Shown: positions 7,401 to 16,521, numbered from the stretch's first letter. The stretch: DNA of 64,000 nt from Pseudogemmatithrix sp036675455 (GCA_036675455.1 JAKFFA010000036.1:1-64000); one strand, 5' to 3'. The notes: generated by a model not told the origin, from the letters alone. Made by a program: numbers and translations.

Positions 7401-7777
7401 CGCTTCGACTCCGGCCGCAGCGGATCGCCGAGCGTGTCCGCGGCGCGGATGGCGTCACTCGCCAGTGTGCCGTGCGCGCGATACGTGCGCACGATGAGCA
7501 CGGTCAGCGTCACGGTGAGCGCGAAGCCGATCACAATTGCCGTCAGGATGAGCGCCTGCGGCACTGGGTCCGTCGCCGCCTGGGGCAGCGTCGTTCGGCT
7601 GTCGGGGATGATGGGCGGCTGCATGCGGCCGATGCGGCCCGTCAGGAACAGCATGAGGTTCACGGCGGTCGCGAGCAGCGACAGCCCGAGCATCATGCGC
7701 ACGAGGTTGCGCGAGAGGATCATGTACAGCGCGCAGCCGGCGAGGATAGCGGCCAGCAGGGCGTAGGTCGCGGTCAT
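7397..7777 (-). CDS. mnhC: Multisubunit Na+/H+ antiporter subunit C (NuoK-like)
   Basis: The 126-residue protein has three membrane helices. The family motifs LVRMMLGLSLLATAVNLMLF and DPVPQALILTAIVIGFA are both present, as in MnhC/NuoK. It lies 19 bases after mnhAB and overlaps mnhD by four bases. The C-terminal 30 residues are charged and probably cytoplasmic. Confidence 0.93.
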   Translation of the reverse strand: MTATYALLAAILAGCALYMILSRNLVRMMLGLSLLATAVNLMLFLTGRIGRMQPPIIPDSRTTLPQAATDPVPQALILTAIVIGFALTVTLTVLIVRTYRAHGTLASDAIRAADTLGDPLRPESKR

Positions 7778-7796
7778 GGCGCCGCCGGGGCCGGCA

Positions 7797-10553
7797 TCAT
7801 CGTGCCGCCTGACGTCGCAGGCCGAACAGGAACGCGAGCACGGTGCCCAGCACGACCATATACACGCCGAGATCGAACAGCACTGACGTGCCGAGCGCCA
7901 CGCGCATGCCGGCCACGCTTGGCTCCCACCACAGCTGGGTGAGGAACTCCCCGCGCGCGAACAGTCCCGGCAGCCCGCTCAGCGTCGCCAGCAGCAGGCC
8001 GGCGCCGAGGAGTCCCTGCGGGTGCACACGCAACAGCGCACGCGCGCCCGCCACGCCGTGGGCGAGCGAGTGGAACGAGAACGCGAGCGCGGCGACCAGC
8101 CCGCCCACGAAGCCGCCGCCGATGTCGTTGTGCCCGCGCCAGAGGATCACGAGCGACGAGCCGAGCAGCAGCCAAAAGAAGATCCGGCTCGTGCTCACGA
8201 GAATGATCGCCGTTGGCGCGCGTTCGATCGGCAACGCCCCTTCCACGGCGGTGCGTGGACCGAGCAGGGCCCACGCGACAATCGCCGAGACCGTGATGAC
8301 GGTCGTTTCGCCCAGCGTGTCAAACGCGCGGAAGTCCACCAGGATGACGTTCACCACATTGCGGCCGTGTGCCTCGAGCAACGCCCGTGCCCCGAAGAAC
8401 TCGCTCGCGCCGGGAAGGCGCGGCGCTTGGCTCATGTCGAGCAACATGACGAGGATGAGCGCGCCGAACGCGACCGCCAGCAACGCGTCGAGGCGGCGTT
8501 CGCGCACGGACCGCGTGTAGCGCACGCCAAGGGGCAAGACGAGCAAGGCCACCGTCAGCAGCACCACCACGAGTGACTCCACGGCGAACTGCGTGAGCGC
8601 CAGGTCCGGCGCGCCGTTCGTCAGGAAGATCAGCGCGGAGATGAATCCCACGAGCCCCACCGCGAGCAGCGCCGACAACAGGGTGCGCGCCTTGGTCGCC
8701 GCCACCGCGCCGCCCACGCCGACCAGTGCGATGGCGACGCCGCCCAGTTCCGTGAGGCGCGGAGCCCAGTCGGCGGTCCCCCGTGGCGCCACGCCGGCCG
8801 CGATGAGGCCCCACGCGACGAACACGATCGCGGCGGCGCATACCGTCCACACGTAGCCGCGCAGGTCGCCGTGCTGTACAAGCCGCACGGTCGCCGTCGC
8901 GAGCGCGTCGAAGCGGCGCAGCATGTTGTCGTATGCATGCTCGACGTCGTAGCGATCCAGCGGCGCATATGCGGCGAGCCGCCGGTGGATCCGCTTCCAG
9001 AATACGAAGATCAGCGCGCCGATGCCCACGACCGCGGCGCTCAAGGCCAGTAGCGGCGTGAAGCCGTGCATCACGCTCAAGTCGACTTCCACCGCAGAGC
9101 CATACACCGCCGTGACGGCGGGTTGCAGCACCGAGCGGCTGATCCAATCCGGCTCGAGACTGATCGTGAGTCCGAGGAGGGCGAGCACTGCGGGGCCCAG
9201 CACGAGGCCGGCCGTCTCGCCGTGCCGCACGGCCTTCACCTTGTCGCGGTCGAGGAAGAAGGGACGCAGCGTGACGGCGCCCGCCACCGCGACGAGGACC
9301 GCATTGACGAGCACGGCCACCGCGAGCGGCACCGACTGCCACGAGCTCTCCACCTGCGCGAGGAACAGGAACTCCTTGGAGATGAATCCCAGGAACGGCG
9401 GGATGCCCGCCATCGAAAGACTCGCCAGCAGCGCGGCGGCGGCCGTCACCGGCAGGAACCGCGCCAGGCCGCCCATCGAACGCAGCTTGCTGAGGCCGGT
9501 GGCGTGCAGCACCGAGCCCGCGCAGAAGAACAGCGTGGCCTTGTAGAGCGCGTGCGCGAGGATGAAGCCGACCAAGGCGACGGTCGCGATGGGGCCATCG
9601 AGACCCACGAGCAGCACGAGAATGCCGAGGGAGGCGACGGTGGAGTTCGCCAGCACTGACTTGAAGTTTTCGGACCGCAACGCCTGCACCGCGGCCACGA
9701 GCATGGTGATTGCCGCCACCGTGACGAGCACATCGCGGCCGAACGCGAGCGCGCCGATGAGCGGCTCGAACCGCGCGAGCAGGTAGATGCCCAGCTTCAC
9801 CATCGTCGCCGAATGCAGGTACGCAGACGCCGGTGTCGGCGCCTGCATGGCGTTGGGCAGCCAAAAATGGAATGGGAATTGTGCCGACTTGGTGAAGGCA
9901 CCGAGCATCACGCCGGCGACGATCAGGATGATCCACGGACTGCGCACGAGCTCCGCCGAGCGCGTCACGGCCTCGGACATCGAGTACGTGTCCAGCGTCG
10001 CGCCGATGAGGATGACGGCCATGAGCAATGCGAGGCCGCCGCCCATCGTGACGCGCAGCGAGATGAGCGCGGCGCGCCGCGCGTGCGGACTTTCGGCGTC
10101 GAACCCGATCAGCAGGAACGAGAGCACGCTCGTCGCTTCCCAGAACAGGAAGAGCACGACGAGGTTGTCCGACAGCACGGCGCCTAGCATTGCCGTCATG
10201 AAAAGCAGGATCAGCGTGAAGAACCGACCGCGCGCGGCGTCCGTCTCGTCGGAGAGGTAAGCGCCCGCGTTGATCACGACGAGGGCTCCGATGCCCGTGA
10301 TCAGCAGCACGAACAGGAATGAGAACCCGTCCAGGCGCAGCACGAGGTCGACGCCCAGCGATGCGGCCCACGGCACGTGCTCGACGATCGTGATACCGGC
10401 CTCGACGGCCGGCGCCATATTGATGAATGCGGCGAAGATTGCGGCGGGGAGCACGGCGAGTCCCCAGCCGGCCGCGCGGCGGCCGAGTAACCGACTCAGC
10501 GGCCACGCCACGCAGCTCCCCACGAAGGAGAGCAGCAGCATGCGCGCCATCAT
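7797..10553 (-). CDS. mnhA: Multisubunit Na+/H+ antiporter fused subunits A and B
   Basis: The protein has 918 residues. An N-terminal NuoL-like transporter domain (about 60-440; FWEATSVLSFLLIGF with the conserved Glu, FTKSAQFPFHFWLPNAM with the conserved Lys) is followed by the MrpA-specific C-terminal helices (about 600-760). The last 140 residues are a complete MnhB domain with WRGHNDIGGGFVGGL, where MnhB normally has a proline in GHNxPGG. A and B are thus one polypeptide, as in PhaAB-type systems. Two ATGs (10553, 10550) open the frame. A structured leader lies at 10598-10661. Confidence 0.92.
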   Translation of the reverse strand: MMARMLLLSFVGSCVAWPLSRLLGRRAAGWGLAVLPAAIFAAFINMAPAVEAGITIVEHVPWAASLGVDLVLRLDGFSFLFVLLITGIGALVVINAGAYLSDETDAARGRFFTLILLFMTAMLGAVLSDNLVVLFLFWEATSVLSFLLIGFDAESPHARRAALISLRVTMGGGLALLMAVILIGATLDTYSMSEAVTRSAELVRSPWIILIVAGVMLGAFTKSAQFPFHFWLPNAMQAPTPASAYLHSATMVKLGIYLLARFEPLIGALAFGRDVLVTVAAITMLVAAVQALRSENFKSVLANSTVASLGILVLLVGLDGPIATVALVGFILAHALYKATLFFCAGSVLHATGLSKLRSMGGLARFLPVTAAAALLASLSMAGIPPFLGFISKEFLFLAQVESSWQSVPLAVAVLVNAVLVAVAGAVTLRPFFLDRDKVKAVRHGETAGLVLGPAVLALLGLTISLEPDWISRSVLQPAVTAVYGSAVEVDLSVMHGFTPLLALSAAVVGIGALIFVFWKRIHRRLAAYAPLDRYDVEHAYDNMLRRFDALATATVRLVQHGDLRGYVWTVCAAAIVFVAWGLIAAGVAPRGTADWAPRLTELGGVAIALVGVGGAVAATKARTLLSALLAVGLVGFISALIFLTNGAPDLALTQFAVESLVVVLLTVALLVLPLGVRYTRSVRERRLDALLAVAFGALILVMLLDMSQAPRLPGASEFFGARALLEAHGRNVVNVILVDFRAFDTLGETTVITVSAIVAWALLGPRTAVEGALPIERAPTAIILVSTSRIFFWLLLGSSLVILWRGHNDIGGGFVGGLVAALAFSFHSLAHGVAGARALLRVHPQGLLGAGLLLATLSGLPGLFARGEFLTQLWWEPSVAGMRVALGTSVLFDLGVYMVVLGTVLAFLFGLRRQAAR

Positions 10554-10597
10554 CGGCGCGTCACGACGTGGGGGGGTGCCGTCGCTCGGTCGGTGGG

Positions 10598-10661
10598 CAT
10601 CGCAGTCGAAACTTAGCCCGCGGTGTGGGCCCTAGGCGATGCTCCGCGTGAACTGCGATGC
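10598..10661 (-). promoter_or_regulatory. Structured 5' leader before mnhA
   Basis: On the minus strand the sequence forms a perfect 10-base-pair stem, GCATCGCAGT (10661-10652 read on minus) with ACTGCGATGC (10607-10598). It encloses a second 5-base-pair stem CGCGG/CCGCG. A competing stem CTCCGC/GCGGAG (10642-10647 with 10660-10665) would break the outer one. Mutually exclusive stems 45 to 110 bases before the antiporter start codon are what a riboswitch or attenuator would show. I recognise no known aptamer, so this is a structural observation only. Confidence 0.35.
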
Positions 10662-10683
10662 GGAGTGGGATGCGGGCCGCACG

Positions 10684-10743
10684 GGCGGTACGGTTTGCGG
10701 GGGGATCTCAGTCCCATCGCATCGCGGTAATCCTCGTACCGCC
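10684..10743 (-). other. Long-loop inverted repeat after the lipoprotein gene
   Basis: A 9-base-pair repeat GGCGGTACG (10684-10692) and CGTACCGCC (10735-10743) encloses 42 bases containing a small GGGA...TCCC hairpin. It starts four bases after the stop of the lipoprotein gene at 10748. It may end that transcript or form part of a structured RNA leading into the mnh operon. The loop is longer than that of a standard terminator. Confidence 0.3.
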
Positions 10744-10747
10744 GTTC

Positions 10748-11254
10748 CTACTTGGGCAGGACCACCCACCACGGAAACTCGTGGCTCCCGCTATGCGCCA
10801 CCGCCGAGACCCAGACGCCTCGGTATCCGCTCGATTCCGGCGGCGTGAACGTGACCACGTACGCGCCGCCGCTGAGGACCGGTGTCTCGAAGTCGCCCTC
10901 CGCATCCGTCACCATCGTCGCGATCGCGGGGCCGAGCTCGGGATCCGACTCGTCGCCGTTGACGCGCGGATAGACCCTCACCGTCACCTGCGCGAGGCGA
11001 GGTGCCGTCTCGAGAGAATCATCACCGGCCCCGCTCGCCGAGGCGCCGAGTACGCGGCCGCGGAAGTAGCCGTCCTGCAAGTCCGTCGCGGGCGGAGGCA
11101 CGTTGCCGGTGCTGTCCATGCCCGTCGTACGCGCGAGGCCGGCGAGCGGCGAGCGGCTGGGGTCCGTCGGCCCATCGGTCGTACAGGCGGTCAGCAGCAC
11201 GAGCGCGCCAGCACAGCCAAGCGCGAGCAGTCGGCTGCGGGAGTACATCGACAT
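10748..11254 (-). CDS. Lipoprotein with carboxypeptidase-regulatory-like (beta-sandwich) domain
   Basis: A 168-residue protein. A basic N-terminus is followed by a hydrophobic stretch and the lipobox L-L-T-A-C at about residues 18-22, so it is a lipidated envelope protein. The mature part contains GYFRGRVLG..., a variable acidic stretch, then ATMVTDAEGDFETPVLSGGAYVV, the G-x-F-x-x-P-x-L-x-x-G-x-Y pattern of carboxypeptidase-regulatory-like folds. The start at 11254 is supported by GAGG at a suitable distance. An ATG two codons further in is also possible. No enzyme activity is suggested; the partner is unknown. It is divergent from the DUF3108 gene. Confidence 0.7.
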   Translation of the reverse strand: MSMYSRSRLLALGCAGALVLLTACTTDGPTDPSRSPLAGLARTTGMDSTGNVPPPATDLQDGYFRGRVLGASASGAGDDSLETAPRLAQVTVRVYPRVNGDESDPELGPAIATMVTDAEGDFETPVLSGGAYVVTFTPPESSGYRGVWVSAVAHSGSHEFPWWVVLPK

Positions 11255-11397
11255 CGGGTTCCTCACTGGGGTTTCTGCCGTGTCTACCTCGCCGACCGGG
11301 TCGCCGTCACGACGTGCCACATTGTGAGGGTATCCTTGGCGCGGGCGCGGTTTGTCCCCGATGGACCGGGCCGCCCGGCTCGGGCACCCTTCAACGC

Positions 11398-12183
11398 ATG
11401 AGATCGCGCCTTCGCCCCCTCGTCCTCCCGATCGCGGCGCTGCTGGCCGCTGCAGCGACCGGCGCGCGCGCGCAGGAGACCGCGCTGCCGTTCCGCGTGG
11501 GCGAGTTGCTCGAATATCGTGTGCGCGTCGCGCGCGTCGGCGACGTGGGCAAGGGCCGCATGTGGGTGGAGGGACCCGAGGACGAACGCGGCACGAGCAC
11601 ATGGCGGCTGCGCTTCGAGGTCGAGGCGGGGAAGGGCCCGTTCCGCGGTGTGGACCGGACGTCGTCATGGCTCGACCCCCTGACGTTCAGCATCACGCGC
11701 TTCCGCAAGGAAGAACGCCACATGCTCTCGCGCTCGCGCGAGGATGTGCTGATCCATCCCGACAGCGGGACGTGGCACGACCTCGATGGGGACGACAAGG
11801 CGGCCCCCCGCCCGCTCGGCGCCGCCGAGCCGCTGGATGAGCTCTCGTTCATCTACTTCCTGCGCACGTTGCCGCTCGACCGCGACACCACCATGACGTT
11901 CGAACGGCACTTCGACCCTGCGCGCAATCCGACGATCGTGCGCGTCGTCGGCAGCGATACGATCAAGACGCCGGCCGGCATCTTCCACACGCGCGTCGTG
12001 GAGATGGAGGTGCGCGATCCCAAGCACTATCGCGGCACCGGCACCATTCGCATCCACTTCAGCGAAGGCGATTGCCGGGTGCCCGTGCGAATCGAAAGCC
12101 GCATGCCCGTGCTGGGCGCGACCACGCTGACATTAACGGGCTGGTCGCATCCGCCGCGCTACCCGGACGCGATCGTCTGCTGA
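11398..12183 (+). CDS. DUF3108 domain secreted protein
   Basis: The 261-residue protein has a Sec signal peptide (cleavage near ATGARAQE, about residue 23). The body begins PFRVGELLEYRVR, typical of DUF3108, and continues with beta-strands such as GKGRMWVEG, VRVVGSDTIKTPAGIF and HFSEGDCRVPVRIES. DUF3108 proteins are periplasmic and structurally resemble LolA/LppX-type half-barrels, but the function is not known. It is divergent from the upstream lipoprotein and separated from the YceI gene by 155 bases. Confidence 0.8.
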   Translation: MRSRLRPLVLPIAALLAAAATGARAQETALPFRVGELLEYRVRVARVGDVGKGRMWVEGPEDERGTSTWRLRFEVEAGKGPFRGVDRTSSWLDPLTFSITRFRKEERHMLSRSREDVLIHPDSGTWHDLDGDDKAAPRPLGAAEPLDELSFIYFLRTLPLDRDTTMTFERHFDPARNPTIVRVVGSDTIKTPAGIFHTRVVEMEVRDPKHYRGTGTIRIHFSEGDCRVPVRIESRMPVLGATTLTLTGWSHPPRYPDAIVC

Positions 12184-12338
12184 CCCTTAAGGACTCACCC
12201 GACATGTCCGCCGGAATCCGCTGACCAAAGTTCCGGCTCTGCCCTACTGATACGGACCTCGCGCGAATCGATACTCATCTCGTCGGCAACGCGCACCGCG
12301 TGATCCGGCAACCCAGATCCCCTTCAGGAGTAGTCCCC

Positions 12339-12953
12339 ATGCGAGGGAAGCTTCGCAAGATCATCACCGTCATCGCCTGCGCCGCCGTCGCGGGTGCGTG
12401 GCGGCCGATTGTCCCGCAAACGGCACCGACGTCGCTGGCGATCGCGGCCGGCAGCCGGCTTTGGTTCGACGGCAAGTCCACGGTCCGTGACTGGTCGTGC
12501 TCGGCACCCGTGATCGAGGCGGTTGTGGAGGCCACGGACGGCGACGCCGCCGCCGCCGTGCTGCGTGGTGAGAAGGCGGTCACGCGCACGACGCTCACCG
12601 TGCCGACCATGAAGCTCGACTGCGACAATGGCACCATGAACGGCCACATGCGCAAGGCGCTCGACGCCGAGAAGCATGCCGCCATCACGTTTACGCTCGA
12701 CCGCTATGAGCTGGCCGCCGGCGACACGGCGCGCGGGACGCTCGAGGGCACGCTGCTCATCAAGGGCGTCACCAAGCCGATCACGCTGCCCGTGGAGTTC
12801 CAGCGTGGGACGGACGGCGCACTCCGCGTGACGGGCACCTACGCGCTGAAAATGACCGACTGGGGTGTGAAGCCGCCCAAGCTCATGCTCGGCACGCTGA
12901 AGGTGAACGAGATGGTCGCCGTGCACTTCGACTTGATGCTGGCCACGCAGTGA
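12339..12953 (+). CDS. YceI family lipid-binding periplasmic protein
   Basis: The 204 residues start at the ATG at 12339, preceded by CAGGAG; an in-frame ATG at 12300 is less likely. A signal-like hydrophobic segment (about 5-25) is followed by the YceI lipocalin-like barrel: SRLWFDGKSTVRDWSC, MKLDCDNGTMNGHMRKALDAEKH, LIKGVTKPITLPVEF and YALKMTDWGVKPPKLMLG. The family binds isoprenoid or fatty amphiphiles in the periplasm. It is followed 54 bases later by a barrel porin, and the two may be co-transcribed. Confidence 0.9.
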   Translation: MRGKLRKIITVIACAAVAGAWRPIVPQTAPTSLAIAAGSRLWFDGKSTVRDWSCSAPVIEAVVEATDGDAAAAVLRGEKAVTRTTLTVPTMKLDCDNGTMNGHMRKALDAEKHAAITFTLDRYELAAGDTARGTLEGTLLIKGVTKPITLPVEFQRGTDGALRVTGTYALKMTDWGVKPPKLMLGTLKVNEMVAVHFDLMLATQ

Positions 12954-13007
12954 ACCACCGCCGGCGCGCCTGCGCCGGCACGATACCCTACCTGAGGAAC
13001 ACGCCCC

Positions 13008-14348
13008 ATGAGAACCCTCCGCATCGTCCTGGTTGGCGCCCTGTCGGCGGCCGCGGCGCTTGGCGCTCCCGCCGGCGCGCAGCAGGCGCCCAAGCCAACC
13101 GACGAACAGCTCGTGCAGCCCATCGTCATCCAGTACTTCCGTCCGCAGGACCAGCGCGGCATCAACATGTTCGAGACGTCCAAGGAGGCCGGCGCGCCGT
13201 TCGAAGGCTTCCGGCTGCAGTGGGGCGCCGCGTTCACGCAGCAGTTCCAGTCGCTGAGCCACTCGAACACGGCCGATTCCGTGCCGACGGCGGCTCCCGG
13301 TAACCTCACGGACCGCAACCGGCTCAAGGAGATCGGCAGCGGCTTCAACAACGCCGTCGCGAACCTCTATATGCATGCGCAGATCGCACCAGGCGTGCGC
13401 ATCCAGCTCACGAGCTATCTCTCGTCGCGCCACCACAACGAGACGTGGGTGAAGGACGGCTTTATCCAGGTCGACGAATCGCCGCTCGACGTGCCGCTGC
13501 TGCATGACCTCATGAAGTTCACGACCCTCAAGGTCGGACACTTCCAGGTGAACTACGGCGACATGCAGTTCCGTCGCTCGGACAACGGCCAGGCGATGTA
13601 CAACCCGTTTGTCGGGAACGCGCTGATGGATGCCTTCAGCACGGAAATCGGCACCGAGGTGATCTTCCAGCGCCATGGACTGCTCGGCGTCGTCGCGGCG
13701 ACCAACGGCGAGAGCCGCGGCCGCGTGGACCTGCCGGACGACCGCGCGCCGGCCTACATGGCCAAGCTCGGTTTCGACCGCCAGCTGAACGAAGACCTGC
13801 GCGTGCGCCTGACGGGATCGTACCGCACGCAGGAGAGTGCGGCCGGCAACGTCCTCTATGCGGGCGACCGTGCCGGCTCGCGCTACTACATGGTGATGGA
13901 GAACAGCGCCGCGACCGAGTCGGCCCAGTTCACGTCGGGCCGCGTGAACCCCGGCTTCCGCGACAACAGCACCTCGTATGTGATCAACCCGTTCGTGAAG
14001 TTCGGGGACGCCGAGTTCTTCGGCATGTATGAAAGTGCCAAGGGCAAGGGGCAGACGGAGACCGTCGATCGCGAGGTCAAGCAGTACATGGCCGAGGGCC
14101 TGTACCGCATGCTCGACGACCGGCTCTACGTCGGCGCGCGCTGGAACGCGGTCGAGGGCGAGGTGCTCACCGCCGGTCCCGACGTGACCGTGACACGCAC
14201 GAACGTCGGTGGCGGTTGGTTCGTCACGCCGACCCTGATGATGAAGGTCGAGTACGTGGACCAGCGCTTCACCGACTTCCCGCCCACGGACATCCGCAAC
14301 GGCGGCCGGTTCAAGGGCTTCATGCTGGAAGGGGTGGTCGCCTTCTAA
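13008..14348 (+). CDS. Porin-like outer-membrane beta-barrel protein
   Basis: The 446-residue protein has a signal peptide ending near PAGAQQ (about residue 25). It shows alternating beta-strand character throughout and ends in MLEGVVAF with the terminal Phe that directs Bam-dependent insertion. Segments such as GHFQVNYGDMQFRRSDNGQ and KLGFDRQLNEDLRVRLTGSYR resemble Gram-negative porins. It follows the YceI gene in the same direction. The substrate cannot be told from the sequence. Confidence 0.75.
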   Translation: MRTLRIVLVGALSAAAALGAPAGAQQAPKPTDEQLVQPIVIQYFRPQDQRGINMFETSKEAGAPFEGFRLQWGAAFTQQFQSLSHSNTADSVPTAAPGNLTDRNRLKEIGSGFNNAVANLYMHAQIAPGVRIQLTSYLSSRHHNETWVKDGFIQVDESPLDVPLLHDLMKFTTLKVGHFQVNYGDMQFRRSDNGQAMYNPFVGNALMDAFSTEIGTEVIFQRHGLLGVVAATNGESRGRVDLPDDRAPAYMAKLGFDRQLNEDLRVRLTGSYRTQESAAGNVLYAGDRAGSRYYMVMENSAATESAQFTSGRVNPGFRDNSTSYVINPFVKFGDAEFFGMYESAKGKGQTETVDREVKQYMAEGLYRMLDDRLYVGARWNAVEGEVLTAGPDVTVTRTNVGGGWFVTPTLMMKVEYVDQRFTDFPPTDIRNGGRFKGFMLEGVVAF

Positions 14349-14383
14349 GGCGACCCGGCGCAGGCGGGGATATCTTTTACGGC

Positions 14384-15346
14384 ATGACCACTCTGCACCC
14401 CCGCCTCCGCCGCCTGGCGGTCCTCACCCTGTGCTCCACCGCGGTGATCGCGTCGTCCTGCGCGCGTCAGCAGGGCGACGCGTCCGCGTCTCCGGCCGCG
14501 GCGCTCCCCATGCTCGATTCCGCGCGCCTCTTGGGCGACATCGGGCGCCTGGCGCATGACTCGATGGCCGGTCGCGGTGTGATGACGGCCGAGAACGCCG
14601 AGGCGCGCGCGTGGCTCGCGTCCGAGCTGCGACGCATCGGCCTCGAGCCGGTTGGCGGGAGCTACGAGCACGCGTTCGCGCGCTCGCGCCGCAATCGGCC
14701 GGACTCCGTCCGCGGCGCCAACGTGCTCGGCGTCGTGCGCGGCACGGAGAAGCCGGACGAGTTCATCGTGGTGAGCGCGCACTACGACCATGTGGGCGTG
14801 CGCGAAGGCAAGATCTACAACGGCGCGGACGACAATGCCTCAGGCACGGCGGCGGTGCTGGCGATGGCCGCGCACTTCAAGGCACATCCGCCACGCCATT
14901 CGATGATTTTCGCGCTGTGGGACGCCGAAGAGTCGGGGCTGCTGGGCGCGCGCGCGTTCGTCGCGTCGCCGCCGGTGCCAATTGCGGCCATCAAAGCGAA
15001 CGTCAACTTGGACATGGTCTCGCGCAACGATCGCAATGAGTTGTACGCGGCCGGCGCGTCGCCGTATCCACAGATGCGGCCGATCCTCGAGGCGACGCAG
15101 CGCGTCGCAGCCGTCAACCTGAAGTTGGGCCACGACAGCGGCGGTGGAAGCGAAGACTGGACCAACCAGTCCGACCAGGGCGCGTTCCACCAGGTGAAGA
15201 TCCCGTTCGTGTACTTCGGGGTCGAGGACCATCCGGACTATCACCAGCCGACGGATGACGTCGAGAACATCCAGCCGGGGTTCTACTATCGCGCCGTGCG
15301 CACGATCGCGGGCTTCGTGGAGCGGCTGGACCGCGCGCTGCCGTAG
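14384..15346 (+). CDS. M28 family zinc metallopeptidase, lipoprotein
   Basis: A 320-residue protein. The N-terminal hydrophobic stretch ends in A-S-S-C (about residue 26), a lipobox. The M28 catalytic set is visible: SAHYDHVG (His ligand plus Asp), NGADDNASG (bridging Asp), ALWDAEESG (general-base Glu and Glu ligand), VNLDMV (Asp ligand) and the final DYHQPTDD (His ligand). It is probably an outer-membrane-anchored aminopeptidase. It is convergent with the NAD-salvage pair and separated from it by a terminator hairpin. Confidence 0.9.
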   Translation: MTTLHPRLRRLAVLTLCSTAVIASSCARQQGDASASPAAALPMLDSARLLGDIGRLAHDSMAGRGVMTAENAEARAWLASELRRIGLEPVGGSYEHAFARSRRNRPDSVRGANVLGVVRGTEKPDEFIVVSAHYDHVGVREGKIYNGADDNASGTAAVLAMAAHFKAHPPRHSMIFALWDAEESGLLGARAFVASPPVPIAAIKANVNLDMVSRNDRNELYAAGASPYPQMRPILEATQRVAAVNLKLGHDSGGGSEDWTNQSDQGAFHQVKIPFVYFGVEDHPDYHQPTDDVENIQPGFYYRAVRTIAGFVERLDRALP

Positions 15347-15355
15347 GGGCAGCCG

Positions 15356-15383
15356 GCGCGGGCCTCCGGGCCCGCGCGTATTT
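15356..15383. terminator. Terminator hairpin between convergent genes
   Basis: The stem is GCGCGGGCC (15356-15364) with GGCCCGCGC (15369-15377) and a TCCG loop, followed on the plus strand by GTATTT. It begins ten bases after the M28 peptidase stop and lies immediately beyond the stop of the opposing kinase gene, so it can serve both. Confidence 0.7.
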
Positions 15384-15952
15384 CAGGAACTCGCCGTGTT
15401 CGGAGCGTCGAACAACCGCTCGACGGCGCTGCGCGCAGCGAGTCGGCGACTCTCTCCGAAACCCGTGATGTCGACGACCTGAGGCGCGCGCATGTCGATC
15501 AGTTCCTGCCGGAACGCCTCGAGCAGCTCAAGGCGCTGACGCGGCCGGTCGCGCACGCCGTCCGGGGACCACGGCAGGTCGGGGTGGCAGAGCAAGTAGA
15601 GGTCGGCACACCGCGCGCGCGCCTCGCGCGGGATCCATTCGGGTACATCCCCGTAGTAGTGTCGCGCATAGACGACCGTACTCACGAGGTCCGTGTCGCG
15701 AACCAGCAGGTGCGGCGGTTCCCCGGACTCTTCCGAGAGCGCGTCCTCGAGTTGCATCGAGAGCCGCGCGATCGGCTCGACCGTGCGCGCCGAGAGCGGC
15801 TCGGTCGTCGCCTCGGCGTAGAGGCGTGCCGCTTCCTGCGTCCACGGAGCGTCGAACTCGGCGGCGAGTTCGGAGGCGAGCGTCGTCTTGCCGGCGCACT
15901 CGGGGCCGATCACCACGACGCGCGTCTTTCTTGGCCGCAGGCGCGCGGTCAT
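15383..15952 (-). CDS. NadR-type nicotinamide riboside kinase (AAA_28 fold)
   Basis: The 189-residue protein has a P-loop G-P-E-C-A-G-K-T-T (residues 16-24), then WTQEAARLYAEA and RDTDLVSTVVYARHYYG, as in the ribosylnicotinamide kinase domain of NadR. D-L-Y-L-L-C-H-P-D-L-P-W and DGVRDRPRQR complete the family pattern. It phosphorylates nicotinamide riboside to NMN. It overlaps the pnuC stop by four bases (ATGA), so transport and trapping are coupled. The regulatory and adenylyltransferase parts of NadR are absent. Confidence 0.85.
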   Translation of the reverse strand: MTARLRPRKTRVVVIGPECAGKTTLASELAAEFDAPWTQEAARLYAEATTEPLSARTVEPIARLSMQLEDALSEESGEPPHLLVRDTDLVSTVVYARHYYGDVPEWIPREARARCADLYLLCHPDLPWSPDGVRDRPRQRLELLEAFRQELIDMRAPQVVDITGFGESRRLAARSAVERLFDAPNTASS

Positions 15953-16521
15953 GCGGGCTCGGCCGCCGGCGCCAGTGTACGGCGCCATTGCACGTAGCCC
16001 ATGGCCGCGAGCACGAGGAAGACCGCGTACAGGCCTGCGGTCAGGTAGAGGTCCTTGAAGATGAACATCGCCACATAGACCACATCCACCGCGACCCAGA
16101 TGAGCCAGTTCTGGAGCAGCTTGCGCGTCATCATCCACTGGGCGATCAGGCTCGTCGTCGTGGCGCCGGAGTCGACCCACGGCAGCGAGGCATCCGTGGT
16201 GCGCGAGAGCAGGATCGCGAGCGCGCTGCCAACGATGACGCCCAGCGGCACGAGGATCACGGCGTGCCGCCATGTCGCGCGCGTGACGGGCAGTTCTGAC
16301 CGATTCGCGCCGCCGTACTTCCATTCGTACCACCCGTACAGCGACAGCGCGAAGTAGACGACCTGCAGCCCCATGTCCGCGTACAGCTTGTGCTGGCCGA
16401 AGATCACGAAGTACAGCGCGACGTTCACGAGCGCCGTCGGCCAGCTCAGGATGTTCTGGCGCGTGCTGAGCCAGACACTGAGGATGCCGAATGCGACGGC
16501 GATGGGTTCGAGCCAGTCCAT
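15949..16521 (-). CDS. pnuC: Nicotinamide riboside transporter PnuC
   Basis: The protein has 190 residues counted from the ATG at 16521 (MDWLEP), with seven membrane helices. Key features are RQNILSWPTALVNVALY, YADMGLQVVYFALSLYGWYEW and QNWLIWVAVDVVYV, which match the PnuC signature and its substrate-stacking tryptophans. An in-frame ATG at 16575 would add a polar extension that the family lacks. With the downstream kinase it forms a minimal NAD-salvage unit. Confidence 0.92.
   Translation of the reverse strand: MDWLEPIAVAFGILSVWLSTRQNILSWPTALVNVALYFVIFGQHKLYADMGLQVVYFALSLYGWYEWKYGGANRSELPVTRATWRHAVILVPLGVIVGSALAILLSRTTDASLPWVDSGATTTSLIAQWMMTRKLLQNWLIWVAVDVVYVAMFIFKDLYLTAGLYAVFLVLAAMGYVQWRRTLAPAAEPA

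Noticed and set aside
12211..12236. Inverted repeat CCGGAA-N14-TTCCGG before the YceI gene
   Set aside because: The half sites are only six bases and match no known operator; chance is likely in this composition.
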